Assembly: GCF_030818015.1 (NCBI RefSeq)
Contig: NZ_JAUSZX010000001.1
Coordinates: 1,860,001-1,924,000 of the forward strand
DNA from: Arthrobacter globiformis
GTDB lineage: Bacteria > Actinomycetota > Actinomycetes > Actinomycetales > Micrococcaceae
Reading direction: 5' to 3'
Length of the DNA: 64,000 nt
Below are positions 53,903 to 63,298 of this stretch, piece after piece. The position numbers and the translations under genes are program-made. The notes beneath the pieces were generated by a model. That model did no database searches, was not told where the DNA came from, and saw only the letters and a program-made list of their open reading frames with translations. The stretch's first letter is position 1, and every line of letters starts with the position of its first letter.

Positions 53903-55849
53903 ATGGCTGAGCACAAAGGCGGCGGTTACCGCGGCGGAAACGACCGGGGGGACTCGGGAAGCAACCGGGGACGGCAGGGGGGCCCGTTTAGGGGGACCAA
54001 TAACTCCGGCGGGGATCCGCGGGGCTTCCGCGCCCGCGAGGGCGACGGCGATCGCCGCGGTTTTGGTGGCGGTGAGCGTAAGCCGTTCTCTGATCGTCCG
54101 CGCCGTGAGGGCGAGGGCGATCGCCGCGGTTTTGGTGGCGGTGAGCGTAAGCCGTTCTCTGATCGTCCGCGCCGTGAGGGCGGGGGCGACCGCCGCGGTT
54201 TTGGTGGCGGTGAGCGTAAGCCGTTTGGTGATCGTCCGCGCCGCGAGGGCGAGGGCGACCGCCGCAGTTTTGGCGGTGGCGAGCGTAAGCCGTTTGGTGA
54301 TCGTGACCGTAAGCCGTTTGGTGACCGTCCGCGCCGCGAGGGCGAGGGTGACCGCCGCGGTTTTGGCGGTGGCGAGCGTAAGCCGTTTGGTGATCGTGAC
54401 CGTAAGCCGTTTGGTGACCGTCCGCGCCGCGAGGGCGAGGGTGACCGCCGCGGTTTTGGCGGTGGCGAGCGTAAGCCGTTTGGTGATCGTCCGCGCCGCG
54501 AGGGCGAGGGTGACCGCCGCGGTTTTGGCGGTGGCGAGCGTAAGCCGTTTGGTGATCGTGACCGTAAGCCGTTTGGTGACCGTCCGCGCCGCGAGGGCGA
54601 GGGCGACCGCCGCAGCTTTGGTGGCGGAGAAAACCGCAGGCCTTTCGGTGACCGGCAGGACCGTGCACCCCTCGAGGACCGTGCTGGCCGGCAGGACCGC
54701 GGTGACCGGCAGGACCGCGCACCCCGCAGCTTTGATCGAGGCGACTCCGGCCCCCGCCAGTTCGGCCGCGACAGGGCTGAGGACCGCCCGGCCCGCGTTC
54801 CCAACGCCCGCGACCTCCGCAGCGCCAACCGCCCGGACCGTGAGCGTTCGCCCGAAATCGACGAGGATGTCACGGGCAAGGAACTCGACCGCGCCACGCA
54901 GCACCAGATCAAGACCCTGGAATCCAACAGTGCGGAATGGGTTGCCCGCCACCTCGTAATGGCAGGACGGCTCATCGACGACGAGCCTGAACTGGCTTTC
55001 CAGCACGCCCTCGCCGCCAGCCGCCGCGGCGGACGCCTTGCCGCTGTCCGCGAGGCAGTGGGCCTGACAGCTTATGCCGCCGGACACTACGGCGAGGCCC
55101 TGCGCGAGTTCCGCACCTACCGCCGGATCAGCGGTTCCAACGTCCACCTGCCCGTCATGGCCGACTGCGAACGTGGCCTGGGCCGGCCCGACCGCGCCCT
55201 GGACGTCGTCCGTTCCGAGGAGGCCCAGGACCTTGACGCGCCTGGCAAGGTGGAGTTGGCGATTGTCGCCTCCGGTGCCCGCGCCGACCTTGGCCAGCTG
55301 GACGCCGCCGTGGCGGAGCTGGAGATCCCGCAGCTGGACATCAACAGGGCCTTTTCCTACAGCCCGCGCCTGTTCCGCGCCTATGCCGACGCCCTGACCG
55401 CCGTTGGCCGCGAAACCGAGGCCGGAAAGTGGCAGCGGCAGGCCGTCGTAGCGGAAGAAGCCCTGGGTCTGGGCATGGCCGAGGAACCCGACATCATCGA
55501 CCTTGGCTGGGATGAGGAAGAGGAAGCCCGGGAAGAAGCCGAACGCCGGAAGCGGATTGCGCACGCTGCAGGCACGCCGGCGCAGGAAGCAACCGGGTCT
55601 ACCGACAGCCAGGCGGCCCCGGCGATCAGCGCCCAGGAGGAAGCTGCTGCGCAGCGGCCCTCAGAGGACGCAGCGGTGGAAAACCTGGACGACGCCGAGG
55701 CGGATTACTTCGAATCCGACGACGCCGAGTCCGACGAGGATTCCGCCGAGCCGGATGAGGACGCCGAGGCCGCCGAAGCCGAGCGCACCGAAGCCGAGCA
55801 CACGGAACAGCAGGATGCTGACCGCCGCCAGAACGGCTCGGAGGACTAG
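53903..55849 (+). CDS. Repeat-rich RGG-like disordered protein with helical-repeat domain and acidic tail
   Basis: A 648-residue protein started at ATG 53903 behind a perfect AGGAGGAA. Residues 1-300 are disordered and Arg/Gly/Asp-rich, with eight tandem copies of a unit containing RRGFGGGERKPFGDR. Residues about 310-540 are alpha-helical and TPR-like (YAAGHYGEALREFRTYRR, LGRPDRALDVVRSEEA). The last 100 residues are very acidic (Glu/Asp/Ala). RGG/FGGG-type regions usually bind RNA or drive condensation; the helical part should bind protein. No catalytic motif is seen. It lies directly before a HAD gene on the same strand. Confidence 0.85.
   Translation: MAEHKGGGYRGGNDRGDSGSNRGRQGGPFRGTNNSGGDPRGFRAREGDGDRRGFGGGERKPFSDRPRREGEGDRRGFGGGERKPFSDRPRREGGGDRRGFGGGERKPFGDRPRREGEGDRRSFGGGERKPFGDRDRKPFGDRPRREGEGDRRGFGGGERKPFGDRDRKPFGDRPRREGEGDRRGFGGGERKPFGDRPRREGEGDRRGFGGGERKPFGDRDRKPFGDRPRREGEGDRRSFGGGENRRPFGDRQDRAPLEDRAGRQDRGDRQDRAPRSFDRGDSGPRQFGRDRAEDRPARVPNARDLRSANRPDRERSPEIDEDVTGKELDRATQHQIKTLESNSAEWVARHLVMAGRLIDDEPELAFQHALAASRRGGRLAAVREAVGLTAYAAGHYGEALREFRTYRRISGSNVHLPVMADCERGLGRPDRALDVVRSEEAQDLDAPGKVELAIVASGARADLGQLDAAVAELEIPQLDINRAFSYSPRLFRAYADALTAVGRETEAGKWQRQAVVAEEALGLGMAEEPDIIDLGWDEEEEAREEAERRKRIAHAAGTPAQEATGSTDSQAAPAISAQEEAAAQRPSEDAAVENLDDAEADYFESDDAESDEDSAEPDEDAEAAEAERTEAEHTEQQDADRRQNGSED
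54050..54604 (+). repeat. Tandem 69/93-bp coding repeats in the RGG-like gene
   Basis: Seven full units start at 54050, 54119, 54188, 54257, 54350, 54443 and 54512, with a partial eighth at 54605. Units 4, 5 and 7 carry an extra in-frame 24 bp (DRDRKPFG), giving 93 rather than 69 bp. Copies are nearly identical in DNA, including third positions, so expansion is recent and copy number probably varies. Confidence 0.95.
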
Positions 55850-55855
55850 CCGCAC

Positions 55856-56848
55856 ATGAGTGATGCCCACTTGATTTCGCGGTTCGACGCGCTGCTGTCC
55901 GACCTGGACGGGGTGGTCTACGCAGGCCCGCACGCCATCCCCGGAGCTGTGGAGTCCCTGCAGCGGCTGGCCGGGATCGGCGTCGGCCTGGGGTACGTCA
56001 CCAACAACGCCTCCCGCACGCCGGCGCAGGTGGCCGCCCACCTGCGTGAGCTCGGCGCCCCCGCCGAGGACCAGCAGGTGGTGAGCTCGTCCCAGGCCGG
56101 GGCCGACCTGCTGGCGTCCATGCTGTCCCCGGGCGCTCCCGTCCTGATTACCGGAAGCCCGGCGCTGGCCCACGAGGTTGAGCTCGTTGGCCTGAAGCCG
56201 GTCCACGGCGCGGAGGACAAGCCTGTTGCCGTGGTGCAGGGCTTCAACCCTGCGATCGGCTGGAAGGAGCTCGCCGAAGCGTCCTTTGTCCTGGCCGACG
56301 GGGACGTGCTGTGGGTTGCCACGAATACGGACATGTCCATCCCGCAGGCCCGCGGGATGGCGCCCGGCAACGGAACCCTGGTGGGCGCCGTGGCCGCGGC
56401 GACCGGCCGCCGGCCGCTCGTTGCCGGCAAGCCGGAGGCTCCGCTGTTCCATGCCGCGGCCAAGAGGCTGTCGTCAGACCGGCCACTGGTCGTCGGCGAC
56501 CGGCTGGACACCGACATCCTGGGCGGCAACCGGGCGGGCTTCGCCACGGTGGCCGTCCTGACCGGCGTCGACACCCTGGAAACAATGCTGGCGGCCAGGG
56601 CCGAGGAGCGGCCCCGCTACATCATCCGGGACCTGGCCGGCCTCTACGAGGCATATCCGGAGATTGATAACGACGGCGGGACGTTCCGTTGCGGGAACGC
56701 CACGGCAACTGTGGCCGGAGACACCATCCGCGTCGCCGGGCTCAAGGGCGACCTTGATTCGTGGCGGGCGGCGTGTGCTGCCTGGTGGGCGGCCCACCCC
56801 GACGCCGACGTCCCCACGGCTCCCGAACTCGAGTGGCTGGATCAATAG
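55856..56848 (+). CDS. HAD-IIA family phosphatase (NagD/PGP-like)
   Basis: A 330-residue haloacid-dehalogenase hydrolase. Motif I LLSDLDGVVYAG holds the nucleophile Asp, YVTNNASRTP is motif II, and VVGDRLDTDILGGNRAGF is the C-terminal Mg-binding motif. The cap domain between them places it in class IIA with NagD and phosphoglycolate/4-nitrophenyl phosphatases. The last 60 residues form an extra small domain. Substrate unknown. It follows the repeat protein by six bases and is likely co-transcribed. Confidence 0.93.
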   Translation: MSDAHLISRFDALLSDLDGVVYAGPHAIPGAVESLQRLAGIGVGLGYVTNNASRTPAQVAAHLRELGAPAEDQQVVSSSQAGADLLASMLSPGAPVLITGSPALAHEVELVGLKPVHGAEDKPVAVVQGFNPAIGWKELAEASFVLADGDVLWVATNTDMSIPQARGMAPGNGTLVGAVAAATGRRPLVAGKPEAPLFHAAAKRLSSDRPLVVGDRLDTDILGGNRAGFATVAVLTGVDTLETMLAARAEERPRYIIRDLAGLYEAYPEIDNDGGTFRCGNATATVAGDTIRVAGLKGDLDSWRAACAAWWAAHPDADVPTAPELEWLDQ

Positions 56849-56857
56849 ACTGGTGCC
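56846..56857 (+). promoter_or_regulatory. -10 element for a leaderless small-protein transcript
   Basis: TAGACT (56846-56851) includes the HAD stop codon and is six bases before ATG 56858, the same TANNNT-N6-ATG layout as elsewhere in the window. Confidence 0.55.
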
Positions 56858-57151
56858 ATGCCCGAGTTGAACAACAACGCGTCGGACACGGCAGTGACGG
56901 ACACCGCAGTGCCAGGCGCCGCCTGGCCGGAGCTGGCCGTGCCCGGCAGCCGCGCTTCTGAAGCCGGCGTCGCCGATCCCGCGGTGCTGGCCATCCTGGA
57001 CCGGGTCCGCGAGGTCCCCGGGCTCCCGGTTTCGGAGCACCCAGCCGCCTATGCAGACATGCACGACGCCCTCCTGGAAGCCCTGAACGAAGAGCCGCAG
57101 AACGAAGAGCCGCAGAACGAAGAGCCGCGGCATGGTCCGGGTGCCGCCTGA
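56858..57151 (+). CDS. 97-residue acidic protein with short C-terminal repeats, function unknown
   Basis: Soluble, acidic and Ala-rich. A central stretch PAVLAILDRVREVPGLPVSEHPAAYADMHDALLEAL looks helical and conserved-like. The C-terminus repeats NEEPQ three times (15-bp DNA repeats near 57090-57130). It lies between HAD and tlyA, three bases from the latter, in the same operon order as many actinobacteria. I do not recognise the family. Confidence 0.65.
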   Translation: MPELNNNASDTAVTDTAVPGAAWPELAVPGSRASEAGVADPAVLAILDRVREVPGLPVSEHPAAYADMHDALLEALNEEPQNEEPQNEEPRHGPGAA

Positions 57152-57153
57152 CC

Positions 57154-57966
57154 ATGCCCAGACTCGACCAACTGCTCGTCAGCAGGGGATTGGCGCGGTC
57201 CCGCACGCACGCCGCCCGACTTATCGCCGAAGGCAAGGTGTCCTCCGAAGGCGACGTCCTCGCCAAAGCGTCGCTGCAGGTGGGCGACGACCGTGAACTG
57301 AGCGTCGCGCAAGACGCGACGGACGCGTACGTCAGCAGGGCCGGCCACAAACTGGCCGGCGCGCTGGACGCCTTCCCCGAGGTCGTCGTCGGCGGCAAGC
57401 GGTGCCTTGACGCCGGAGCGTCCACGGGCGGCTTTACCGACGTCCTGCTGCGGCGGGGCGCCGCGCACGTGGTGGCAGTTGACGTCGGGCACGGCCAGCT
57501 GGTGCCGCAGCTCCGCAGCGATCCGCGCGTGAGCGTGCATGAGGGGCTGAACGTCCGCTACATGGATTCCGGCCAGATCGGCGGCCGGGCCGAGCTCACG
57601 GTTGCCGACCTGTCCTTCATATCCCTGACGCTGGTGCTGGTCCCGCTGGCGGCCTGCACCGCTCCGGGCGGAGACTTGGTCCTCATGGTCAAGCCGCAGT
57701 TCGAGATCGGCAAGGAGCGGCTCTCCCGCACGGGAGTGGTCACCTCGGAGCGCGAACGGCGCTTGGCTGTCGGTAAAGTGGCGGGGGCGGCGCTCGACGC
57801 CGGCCTGGAACTGCGGGGGCTGGCCACCAGCCCGTTGCCCGGCCAGGACGGAAATGTCGAGTACTTCCTGTGGATAACGCAAAGAATGTCCGAAGACTTG
57901 CCTAAGATCGAAGAGCGGGACGCAGCAGTGGCTGCGTTGTTGGGAAAGATCTGGCCGAACCACTAG
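57154..57966 (+). CDS. tlyA: TlyA-family rRNA 2'-O-methyltransferase
   Basis: A 270-residue protein with an S4 RNA-binding domain (about 1-60, RLDQLLVSRGLARSRTHAARLIAEGKV) and a FtsJ-like methyltransferase domain with LDAGASTGGFTDVLLRRGA, VADLSFISLTLVL and MVKPQFE. TlyA methylates 16S and 23S rRNA in mycobacteria and sets capreomycin sensitivity; it is also called haemolysin A. Same function is inferred here. nadK follows in the conserved tlyA-nadK-recN order. Confidence 0.95.
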   Translation: MPRLDQLLVSRGLARSRTHAARLIAEGKVSSEGDVLAKASLQVGDDRELSVAQDATDAYVSRAGHKLAGALDAFPEVVVGGKRCLDAGASTGGFTDVLLRRGAAHVVAVDVGHGQLVPQLRSDPRVSVHEGLNVRYMDSGQIGGRAELTVADLSFISLTLVLVPLAACTAPGGDLVLMVKPQFEIGKERLSRTGVVTSERERRLAVGKVAGAALDAGLELRGLATSPLPGQDGNVEYFLWITQRMSEDLPKIEERDAAVAALLGKIWPNH

Positions 57967-57979
57967 AGAGCGGAACCCG

Positions 57980-59005
57980 ATGAGCAGGCGTGTACTGGTA
58001 CTTGCCCATACCGGCCGCGAGGAATCCCTAAAGGCGGCCTGGGAGGCGTGCGCCCAGCTCCACGCCTTCGGCATCATCCCCGTCATGCAGAAGTCCGAAC
58101 TGGGCGACATGGAGGGCTTCTTCGGCGCCATGGACCAGCCGGTCGAAATCCTTCATGACCATATCCAGCTTCCGGACGTGGAACTGGTCATGGTGCTGGG
58201 CGGGGACGGGACTATCCTGCGGGCGGCCGAACTGGTCCGCGAAGTGGACGTGCCGCTGCTGGGCGTGAACCTCGGCCATGTCGGCTTCCTCGCCGAGAGC
58301 GAGCGTGCGGACCTCGCCCAGACAGTCGAATGGATCGCCAGCCGTGAATACACGGTGGAGGAGCGCATGACCATCGACGTCCAGGTCTGGGTCCGCGGCC
58401 AGAAGATCTGGCACACCTGGGCCCTGAACGAGGCCGCCATCGAAAAAGGCGACCGGGAGCGCATGCTCGAGCTGGTCACCGAGGTGGACGAGCGCCCGCT
58501 GACCTCCTTCGGCTGCGACGGCGTGGTGCTGGCCACGCCCACCGGATCCACCGCCTACGCGTTCTCGGCCGGCGGCCCTGTTGTGTGGCCGGAGGTGGAA
58601 GCCCTCCTCATTGTGCCCATCAGCGCGCATGCCCTGTTCGCCAAGCCGCTGGTGGTTTCGCCCCGGTCCCGGCTGGCCGTCGAAGTGCTCAACCGGACGG
58701 ACGCCTTGGGCGTGCTGTGGTGTGATGGCAGGCGCTCCGTGGACCTGCCTCCCGGCGCCCGCGTGGAGGTCACCAGGTCCACCACCCCTGTCCGGCTGGC
58801 CCGCACGCACCAGACGCCGTTTTCGGCGCGGCTGGTCCGCAAGTTCGAACTTCCCATCCATGGCTGGCGCGGCCCCGTGCCACAGTCCGAGCAGGTCCAT
58901 ACCGGTCCCGTGCCGATCGTTCGCACGCCCCGGGCCATGGCGCCGCCCTCGGGACTTCGGCCGTACGAACCCGGTTCAGAATCCGATCCTCCGACTGAAA
59001 AGTGA
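57980..59005 (+). CDS. nadK: NAD kinase
   Basis: A 341-residue kinase that makes NADP. The GGDGTILRAAE motif, NEAAIEKGDRERM and GVVLATPTGSTAYAFSAGGP are diagnostic. The C-terminal 40 residues (after about 300) are Pro-rich and variable. Start ATG 57980 is 13 bases after tlyA; recN begins three bases after its stop. Confidence 0.97.
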   Translation: MSRRVLVLAHTGREESLKAAWEACAQLHAFGIIPVMQKSELGDMEGFFGAMDQPVEILHDHIQLPDVELVMVLGGDGTILRAAELVREVDVPLLGVNLGHVGFLAESERADLAQTVEWIASREYTVEERMTIDVQVWVRGQKIWHTWALNEAAIEKGDRERMLELVTEVDERPLTSFGCDGVVLATPTGSTAYAFSAGGPVVWPEVEALLIVPISAHALFAKPLVVSPRSRLAVEVLNRTDALGVLWCDGRRSVDLPPGARVEVTRSTTPVRLARTHQTPFSARLVRKFELPIHGWRGPVPQSEQVHTGPVPIVRTPRAMAPPSGLRPYEPGSESDPPTEK

Positions 59006-59008
59006 ACC

Positions 59009-60748
59009 ATGCTTGAAGAACTGAGAATCCGCGATCTCGGCGTCATCACCGACGCCACGCTGCCGCTGGGCCCAGGGCTCAGCGTGGTTACCGGCGAGAC
59101 CGGTGCCGGCAAGACCATGGTGGTCACCGCCGTCGGGCTGCTGCTGGGAGCCCGGTCGGACGCCGGCGCCGTGCGCAGCGGCGCGAAGAGCGCCTCTGCG
59201 GAAGCGGTGGTGCAGTTGCAATCCGGGCACTTCGCCCTGCAACGTGCCAGGGACGCCGGTGCTGACGTTGAGGAGTTCGACGGCGGCGCGGAACTTCTGC
59301 TGTCGCGGCGCCTGGGTGCCGACGGACGCAGCCGGGCCTTCCTCGGGGGCCGGGCCGCCCCGGTGGGGGTGCTGGCCGAAATCGGCGAGTCGCTTGTGGT
59401 GGTGCACGGGCAGACGGACCAGATCCGGCTCAAGGGGGCCGCCGCGCAGCGTGAGGCCCTCGACAAGTTCGCGGGGGACGGGCTGGCCTCGACGCTCGCC
59501 GGATTCCAGGACCTCTACAGCTCCTGGAAGTCCAGCCAGGCCGAGCTGGACTCACTCCGCAGTGCTGAGCGCGAGCGGCTCCGCGAGGCAGAGTCCCTGG
59601 AAGCCGCGCTGGCGGAGATCGACGCCGTGGACCCGCAGGCGGGGGAGGACGAGGCCCTGAAGGCCGAGGCCGTGAAGCTGGCCAACGTCGAGGAACTCCG
59701 CATCGCCGCCACCACCGCGCACCAGGCCCTCATCGCCGAGGACTTCGGCGAGGCCGGCGACGCCACGTCGCTCGTGGACGCGGCCAAGCGGACCCTGGAA
59801 CACGTGGCCGAGCACGACGAGGAGCTCGGATCGGCTGCCGCCCGCCTCGCAGAAGTAGGGTTCCTGCTCAACGACATCGCCAGTGAGCTGGCCAGCTACC
59901 AGGCCGGGCTGGACTCGGAGGGGCCGGAGCGGCTGGCCGAAATCGAAGAACGCCGGGCGTCCCTGGCCAAGCTGGTCCGGAAGTACGCGCCGAGTATCGA
60001 CGAGGTCCTCGAATGGGCGGAGAACGCCCGGGCGCGCTTTGACGAACTGCAGGGCGACTCCACCCGGATCGAGAACCTGGAAGCCGAGGTGGCCAGGGCC
60101 GCGGCCGAGCTGAAGAAGCAGGCCGCGGCCATCAGCAAGGTCCGCGCCAAAGCCGCCAAGGACCTCTCCTCCCGGGTAAGCGCCGAACTGAAGGCCCTCG
60201 CCATGGCAGACGCCACGCTGGTGATCACCATCGAGGCCGCATCCCAGCTGGGACCCCACGGCGCGGACGAGATCTCCTTCCTGCTCCAGCCGCACTCCGG
60301 CGCCCCCGCCCGGCCGCTGGGCAAGGGCGCGTCCGGCGGTGAGCTCTCCAGGGTCATGCTGGCCATCGAGGTGGTGCTGGCGGCGGTGGACCCTGTGCCC
60401 ACGTTCGTCTTCGACGAGGTCGACGCCGGGGTGGGCGGCCGCGCCGCCGTGGAGATCGGCCGGCGGCTGGCAATGCTGGCCCGGCATGTCCAGGTCCTGG
60501 TGGTGACGCACCTGCCACAGGTGGCAGCGTTTGCCGACCAGCACATCCGTGTGACCAAGACCTCGGTGCGCGGCGCCGACGGCTCCACCGCCAAGGGCTT
60601 CACCTCCAGCGACGTCCAACTCCTGGACGAGGCGGAACGCGTCAGGGAACTGGCCCGGATGCTGGCAGGCCAGGAGGACTCCGAAACCGCCCAGGCACAC
60701 GCCCAGGAGCTTCTGGACGACGCCAAGCTCCTGCCCCAGCAGGCCTGA
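59009..60748 (+). CDS. recN: DNA repair protein RecN
   Basis: A 579-residue SMC-like ATPase for double-strand-break repair. Walker A GETGAGKTMV is near residue 30, two long coiled coils span about 150-390, the ABC signature is GKGASGGELSRVMLAIE and Walker B is TFVFDEVDAGVGG. ATG 59009 is four bases from the nadK end, so it is in the operon. No LexA palindrome of the quality seen at lexA precedes it. Confidence 0.97.
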   Translation: MLEELRIRDLGVITDATLPLGPGLSVVTGETGAGKTMVVTAVGLLLGARSDAGAVRSGAKSASAEAVVQLQSGHFALQRARDAGADVEEFDGGAELLLSRRLGADGRSRAFLGGRAAPVGVLAEIGESLVVVHGQTDQIRLKGAAAQREALDKFAGDGLASTLAGFQDLYSSWKSSQAELDSLRSAERERLREAESLEAALAEIDAVDPQAGEDEALKAEAVKLANVEELRIAATTAHQALIAEDFGEAGDATSLVDAAKRTLEHVAEHDEELGSAAARLAEVGFLLNDIASELASYQAGLDSEGPERLAEIEERRASLAKLVRKYAPSIDEVLEWAENARARFDELQGDSTRIENLEAEVARAAAELKKQAAAISKVRAKAAKDLSSRVSAELKALAMADATLVITIEAASQLGPHGADEISFLLQPHSGAPARPLGKGASGGELSRVMLAIEVVLAAVDPVPTFVFDEVDAGVGGRAAVEIGRRLAMLARHVQVLVVTHLPQVAAFADQHIRVTKTSVRGADGSTAKGFTSSDVQLLDEAERVRELARMLAGQEDSETAQAHAQELLDDAKLLPQQA

Positions 60749-60845
60749 GCGCGGCTTAGGTCTTGGCAGCCCTTGCCGGGAGCGGGCGGACAGGGAAAAC
60801 TGAAGCCTTTGGGGACGCATACCCGATCCGTGGAAGGCTCAATTG

Positions 60846-62603
60846 ATGATAGGCTCGAATTCCGTGGTGCAGCGATCAAATTCCCGTGTAAATTCCCGGT
60901 TCCCGGGCTCGTCCAAGACGACCAAACACATCTTCGTCACCGGCGGTGTGGCGTCCTCGCTAGGCAAGGGACTGACGGCCTCCAGCCTCGGCCACCTGCT
61001 GCGGGCACGTGGCTTGTCAGTAACTATGCAGAAGCTCGATCCCTATCTGAACGTGGATCCGGGCACGATGAACCCCTTCCAGCACGGCGAGGTTTTCGTC
61101 ACAGACGACGGTGCTGAAACCGACCTCGACATCGGACACTACGAGCGCTTCCTCGATGAAAACCTCGAGGGTTCAGCCAACGTGACCACCGGCCAGGTTT
61201 ACTCCACGGTCATCGCCAAGGAACGCCGCGGCGAGTACCTCGGGGACACCGTCCAGGTCATCCCGCACATCACCGATGAGATCAAGCGCCGGATGCGGCT
61301 TCCCTCCGAGGGCAAGAACGCGCCGGACGTCATCATCACGGAGATCGGCGGCACCGTCGGCGACATCGAGTCGCAGCCCTTCCTCGAGTCCGCCCGCCAG
61401 GTCCGCCAGGACATCGGCCGGACCAACGTCTTCTTCCTCCACGTTTCGCTGGTCCCGTACATCGGTCCTTCGCAGGAACTGAAGACCAAGCCCACGCAGC
61501 ACTCCGTGGCCGCCCTCCGCTCCATCGGCATCCAGCCGGAAGCCATCGTGATCCGTTCGGACCGCGAAGTCCCCGACGCCATGCGTGAAAAGATCGGCCG
61601 GATGTGCGACGTCGACATTGACGCCGTGGTGAATGCCGCCGATGCGCCGAGCATCTACGACATCCCCAAGACCCTGCACACCCAGGGCCTTGATTCCTAC
61701 ATCGTCCGCGCCCTTGACCTGCCGTTCAAGGATGTTGACTGGACCAGCTGGGACAAGCTGCTCGAAGCCGTCCACAACCCCAAGCACGAGGTTGAGATCG
61801 CGCTCGTCGGCAAGTACATCGACCTGCCGGACGCGTACCTCTCTGTCACAGAGGCCCTGCGCGCCGGCGGATTCGCCAACAACGCCAAGGTCAAGATCCG
61901 CTGGGTGCCGTCCGACGAATGCGAAACCCACGAGGGCGCGGTGCGCTCCCTGGAGGGTGTGGACGCCATCTGTGTTCCGGGTGGCTTCGGCATCCGCGGC
62001 CTGGAAGGCAAGCTGGGCGCCCTGAAGTTTTCACGCGAATCGCGGCTGCCAGTTCTGGGCCTCTGCCTCGGCCTGCAGTGCATGGTTATCGAGTACGCCC
62101 GCAACGTCGTCGGCATGGAGGGCGCTTCCTCCAGCGAGTTCGAGCCGGACTCTAAGTACCCGGTCATCGCCACGATGGAAGAGCAGCTGGAATTCGTCGA
62201 GGGCGGCGGCGACCTCGGCGGCACCATGCGCCTTGGCCTGTACGAGGCCAAGCTGGACGAGGGCTCCGTCATCGCCGAGACATACGGCACCACCACCGTC
62301 AGCGAACGCCACCGCCACCGGTACGAGGTGAACAACAAGTACCGTGAGCAGATTGCTGCCGAGGGTCTGGTGTTCTCCGGTACATCGCCGGACGGCAAGC
62401 TGGTGGAATACGTGGAGCTGCCCCGCGAGGTTCACCCCTACTACGTGGCCACGCAGGCGCACCCGGAACTGAGCTCACGGCCCACCCGGCCGCACCCGCT
62501 CTTTGCCGGCTTGGTGAAGGCCGCCCTGGACCACCAGAGCGGCAGCGACAGAACCGGTTTCGAACCCGCCGCGGCCGGCTCCGGCGAAGCCACCGCAGAG
62601 TAA
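60846..62603 (+). CDS. pyrG: CTP synthase
   Basis: A 585-residue glutamine-dependent enzyme that aminates UTP. The amidoligase domain begins [20 protein letters not shown] (about 25-45), and the glutaminase domain has the nucleophile in GLCLGLQC. About 25 extra residues ([11 protein letters not shown]) precede the core, as is usual in this group. ATG 60846 is eight bases after GGAAGG; an adjoining TTG at 60843 is possible. Confidence 0.97.
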   Translation: MIGSNSVVQRSNSRVNSRFPGSSKTTKHIFVTGGVASSLGKGLTASSLGHLLRARGLSVTMQKLDPYLNVDPGTMNPFQHGEVFVTDDGAETDLDIGHYERFLDENLEGSANVTTGQVYSTVIAKERRGEYLGDTVQVIPHITDEIKRRMRLPSEGKNAPDVIITEIGGTVGDIESQPFLESARQVRQDIGRTNVFFLHVSLVPYIGPSQELKTKPTQHSVAALRSIGIQPEAIVIRSDREVPDAMREKIGRMCDVDIDAVVNAADAPSIYDIPKTLHTQGLDSYIVRALDLPFKDVDWTSWDKLLEAVHNPKHEVEIALVGKYIDLPDAYLSVTEALRAGGFANNAKVKIRWVPSDECETHEGAVRSLEGVDAICVPGGFGIRGLEGKLGALKFSRESRLPVLGLCLGLQCMVIEYARNVVGMEGASSSEFEPDSKYPVIATMEEQLEFVEGGGDLGGTMRLGLYEAKLDEGSVIAETYGTTTVSERHRHRYEVNNKYREQIAAEGLVFSGTSPDGKLVEYVELPREVHPYYVATQAHPELSSRPTRPHPLFAGLVKAALDHQSGSDRTGFEPAAAGSGEATAE

Positions 62604-62635
62604 TTTCACAGCTCCCATAGAGTAAGGACGGCGCG

Positions 62636-63298
62636 ATGCCCGGTAAATCTGAAAACACCCCTGCTGTCCGGCAGGTTTCGGATGCGCCGAGCTCGCGCCG
62701 TCTGCTCTCCCGGGAGCGGGTCTACAACGGCCGGATCTGGGATGTTGTCAGCGACAGCTTCAAGCTCACCGCCGAGGGCGACCCCCTGGTCCGGGACTAC
62801 ATCGAGCACCCCGGTGCCGTCGCTGTGCTCCCCATGAACGACGCCGGCGAGGTGCTGCTGATCAAGCAGTACCGCCACCCGGTGGGCATGGACCTGTGGG
62901 AGATTCCCGCAGGCCTGCTCGACGTCGACGGCGAGGACTTCGTGGTGGGCGCCGGGCGGGAGCTCGCCGAGGAAGCGGACCTGATCGCCAGCGACTGGAA
63001 CGTCCTGGTGGACTTCTTCAATTCACCCGGATCCTCCAGCGAAGCGATCCGCATCTACCTGGCCCGCGGCCTCACCGAGGTCCCGCATCACGAACTGCAC
63101 GTCCGCACGGACGAAGAAGCGGAAATCGAGCTGCATTGGATCCCGCTGGAGGATGCCGTTGCGGCGGTGCTGGAGGGACGCCTGCACAACCCGTCCGCCG
63201 TCGTCGGCATTCTTGCTGCCGCCGCCGCGAAAGCGGACGGCTTCAGCGGACTACGGCCGGGCGACGCCCCCTGGCCGGCGCACCCCAGCCAGCGCTGA
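62636..63298 (+). CDS. Nudix hydrolase, ADP-ribose pyrophosphatase type
   Basis: A 220-residue Nudix enzyme. The box GLLDVDGEDFVVGAGRELAE with a following EADL has a one-residue longer first spacer and Asp for the late Gly, like actinobacterial ADP-ribose pyrophosphatases (Rv1700 type). VLLIKQYRHPVGMDLWEIPAG is the family signature upstream. Hydrolysis of ADP-ribose is likely. Its stop overlaps the xerD ATG (TGATG). Confidence 0.92.
   Translation: MPGKSENTPAVRQVSDAPSSRRLLSRERVYNGRIWDVVSDSFKLTAEGDPLVRDYIEHPGAVAVLPMNDAGEVLLIKQYRHPVGMDLWEIPAGLLDVDGEDFVVGAGRELAEEADLIASDWNVLVDFFNSPGSSSEAIRIYLARGLTEVPHHELHVRTDEEAEIELHWIPLEDAVAAVLEGRLHNPSAVVGILAAAAAKADGFSGLRPGDAPWPAHPSQR

Noticed and set aside
54050..54604. 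Tandem array considered as a CRISPR or satellite
   Set aside because: Units are contiguous with no unique spacers and keep reading frame; it is a coding repeat.
53885..55564. 559-residue open frame on the minus strand opposite the RGG-like gene
   Set aside because: It is an antisense shadow of the 69/93-bp repeats. The plus strand has a strong Shine-Dalgarno, domain structure and conserved-like helical region; the minus frame has only low-complexity sequence.
58965..59008. LexA box before recN
   Set aside because: The only candidate, CGAACCCGGTTCAG inside nadK, has the wrong half-site spacing.
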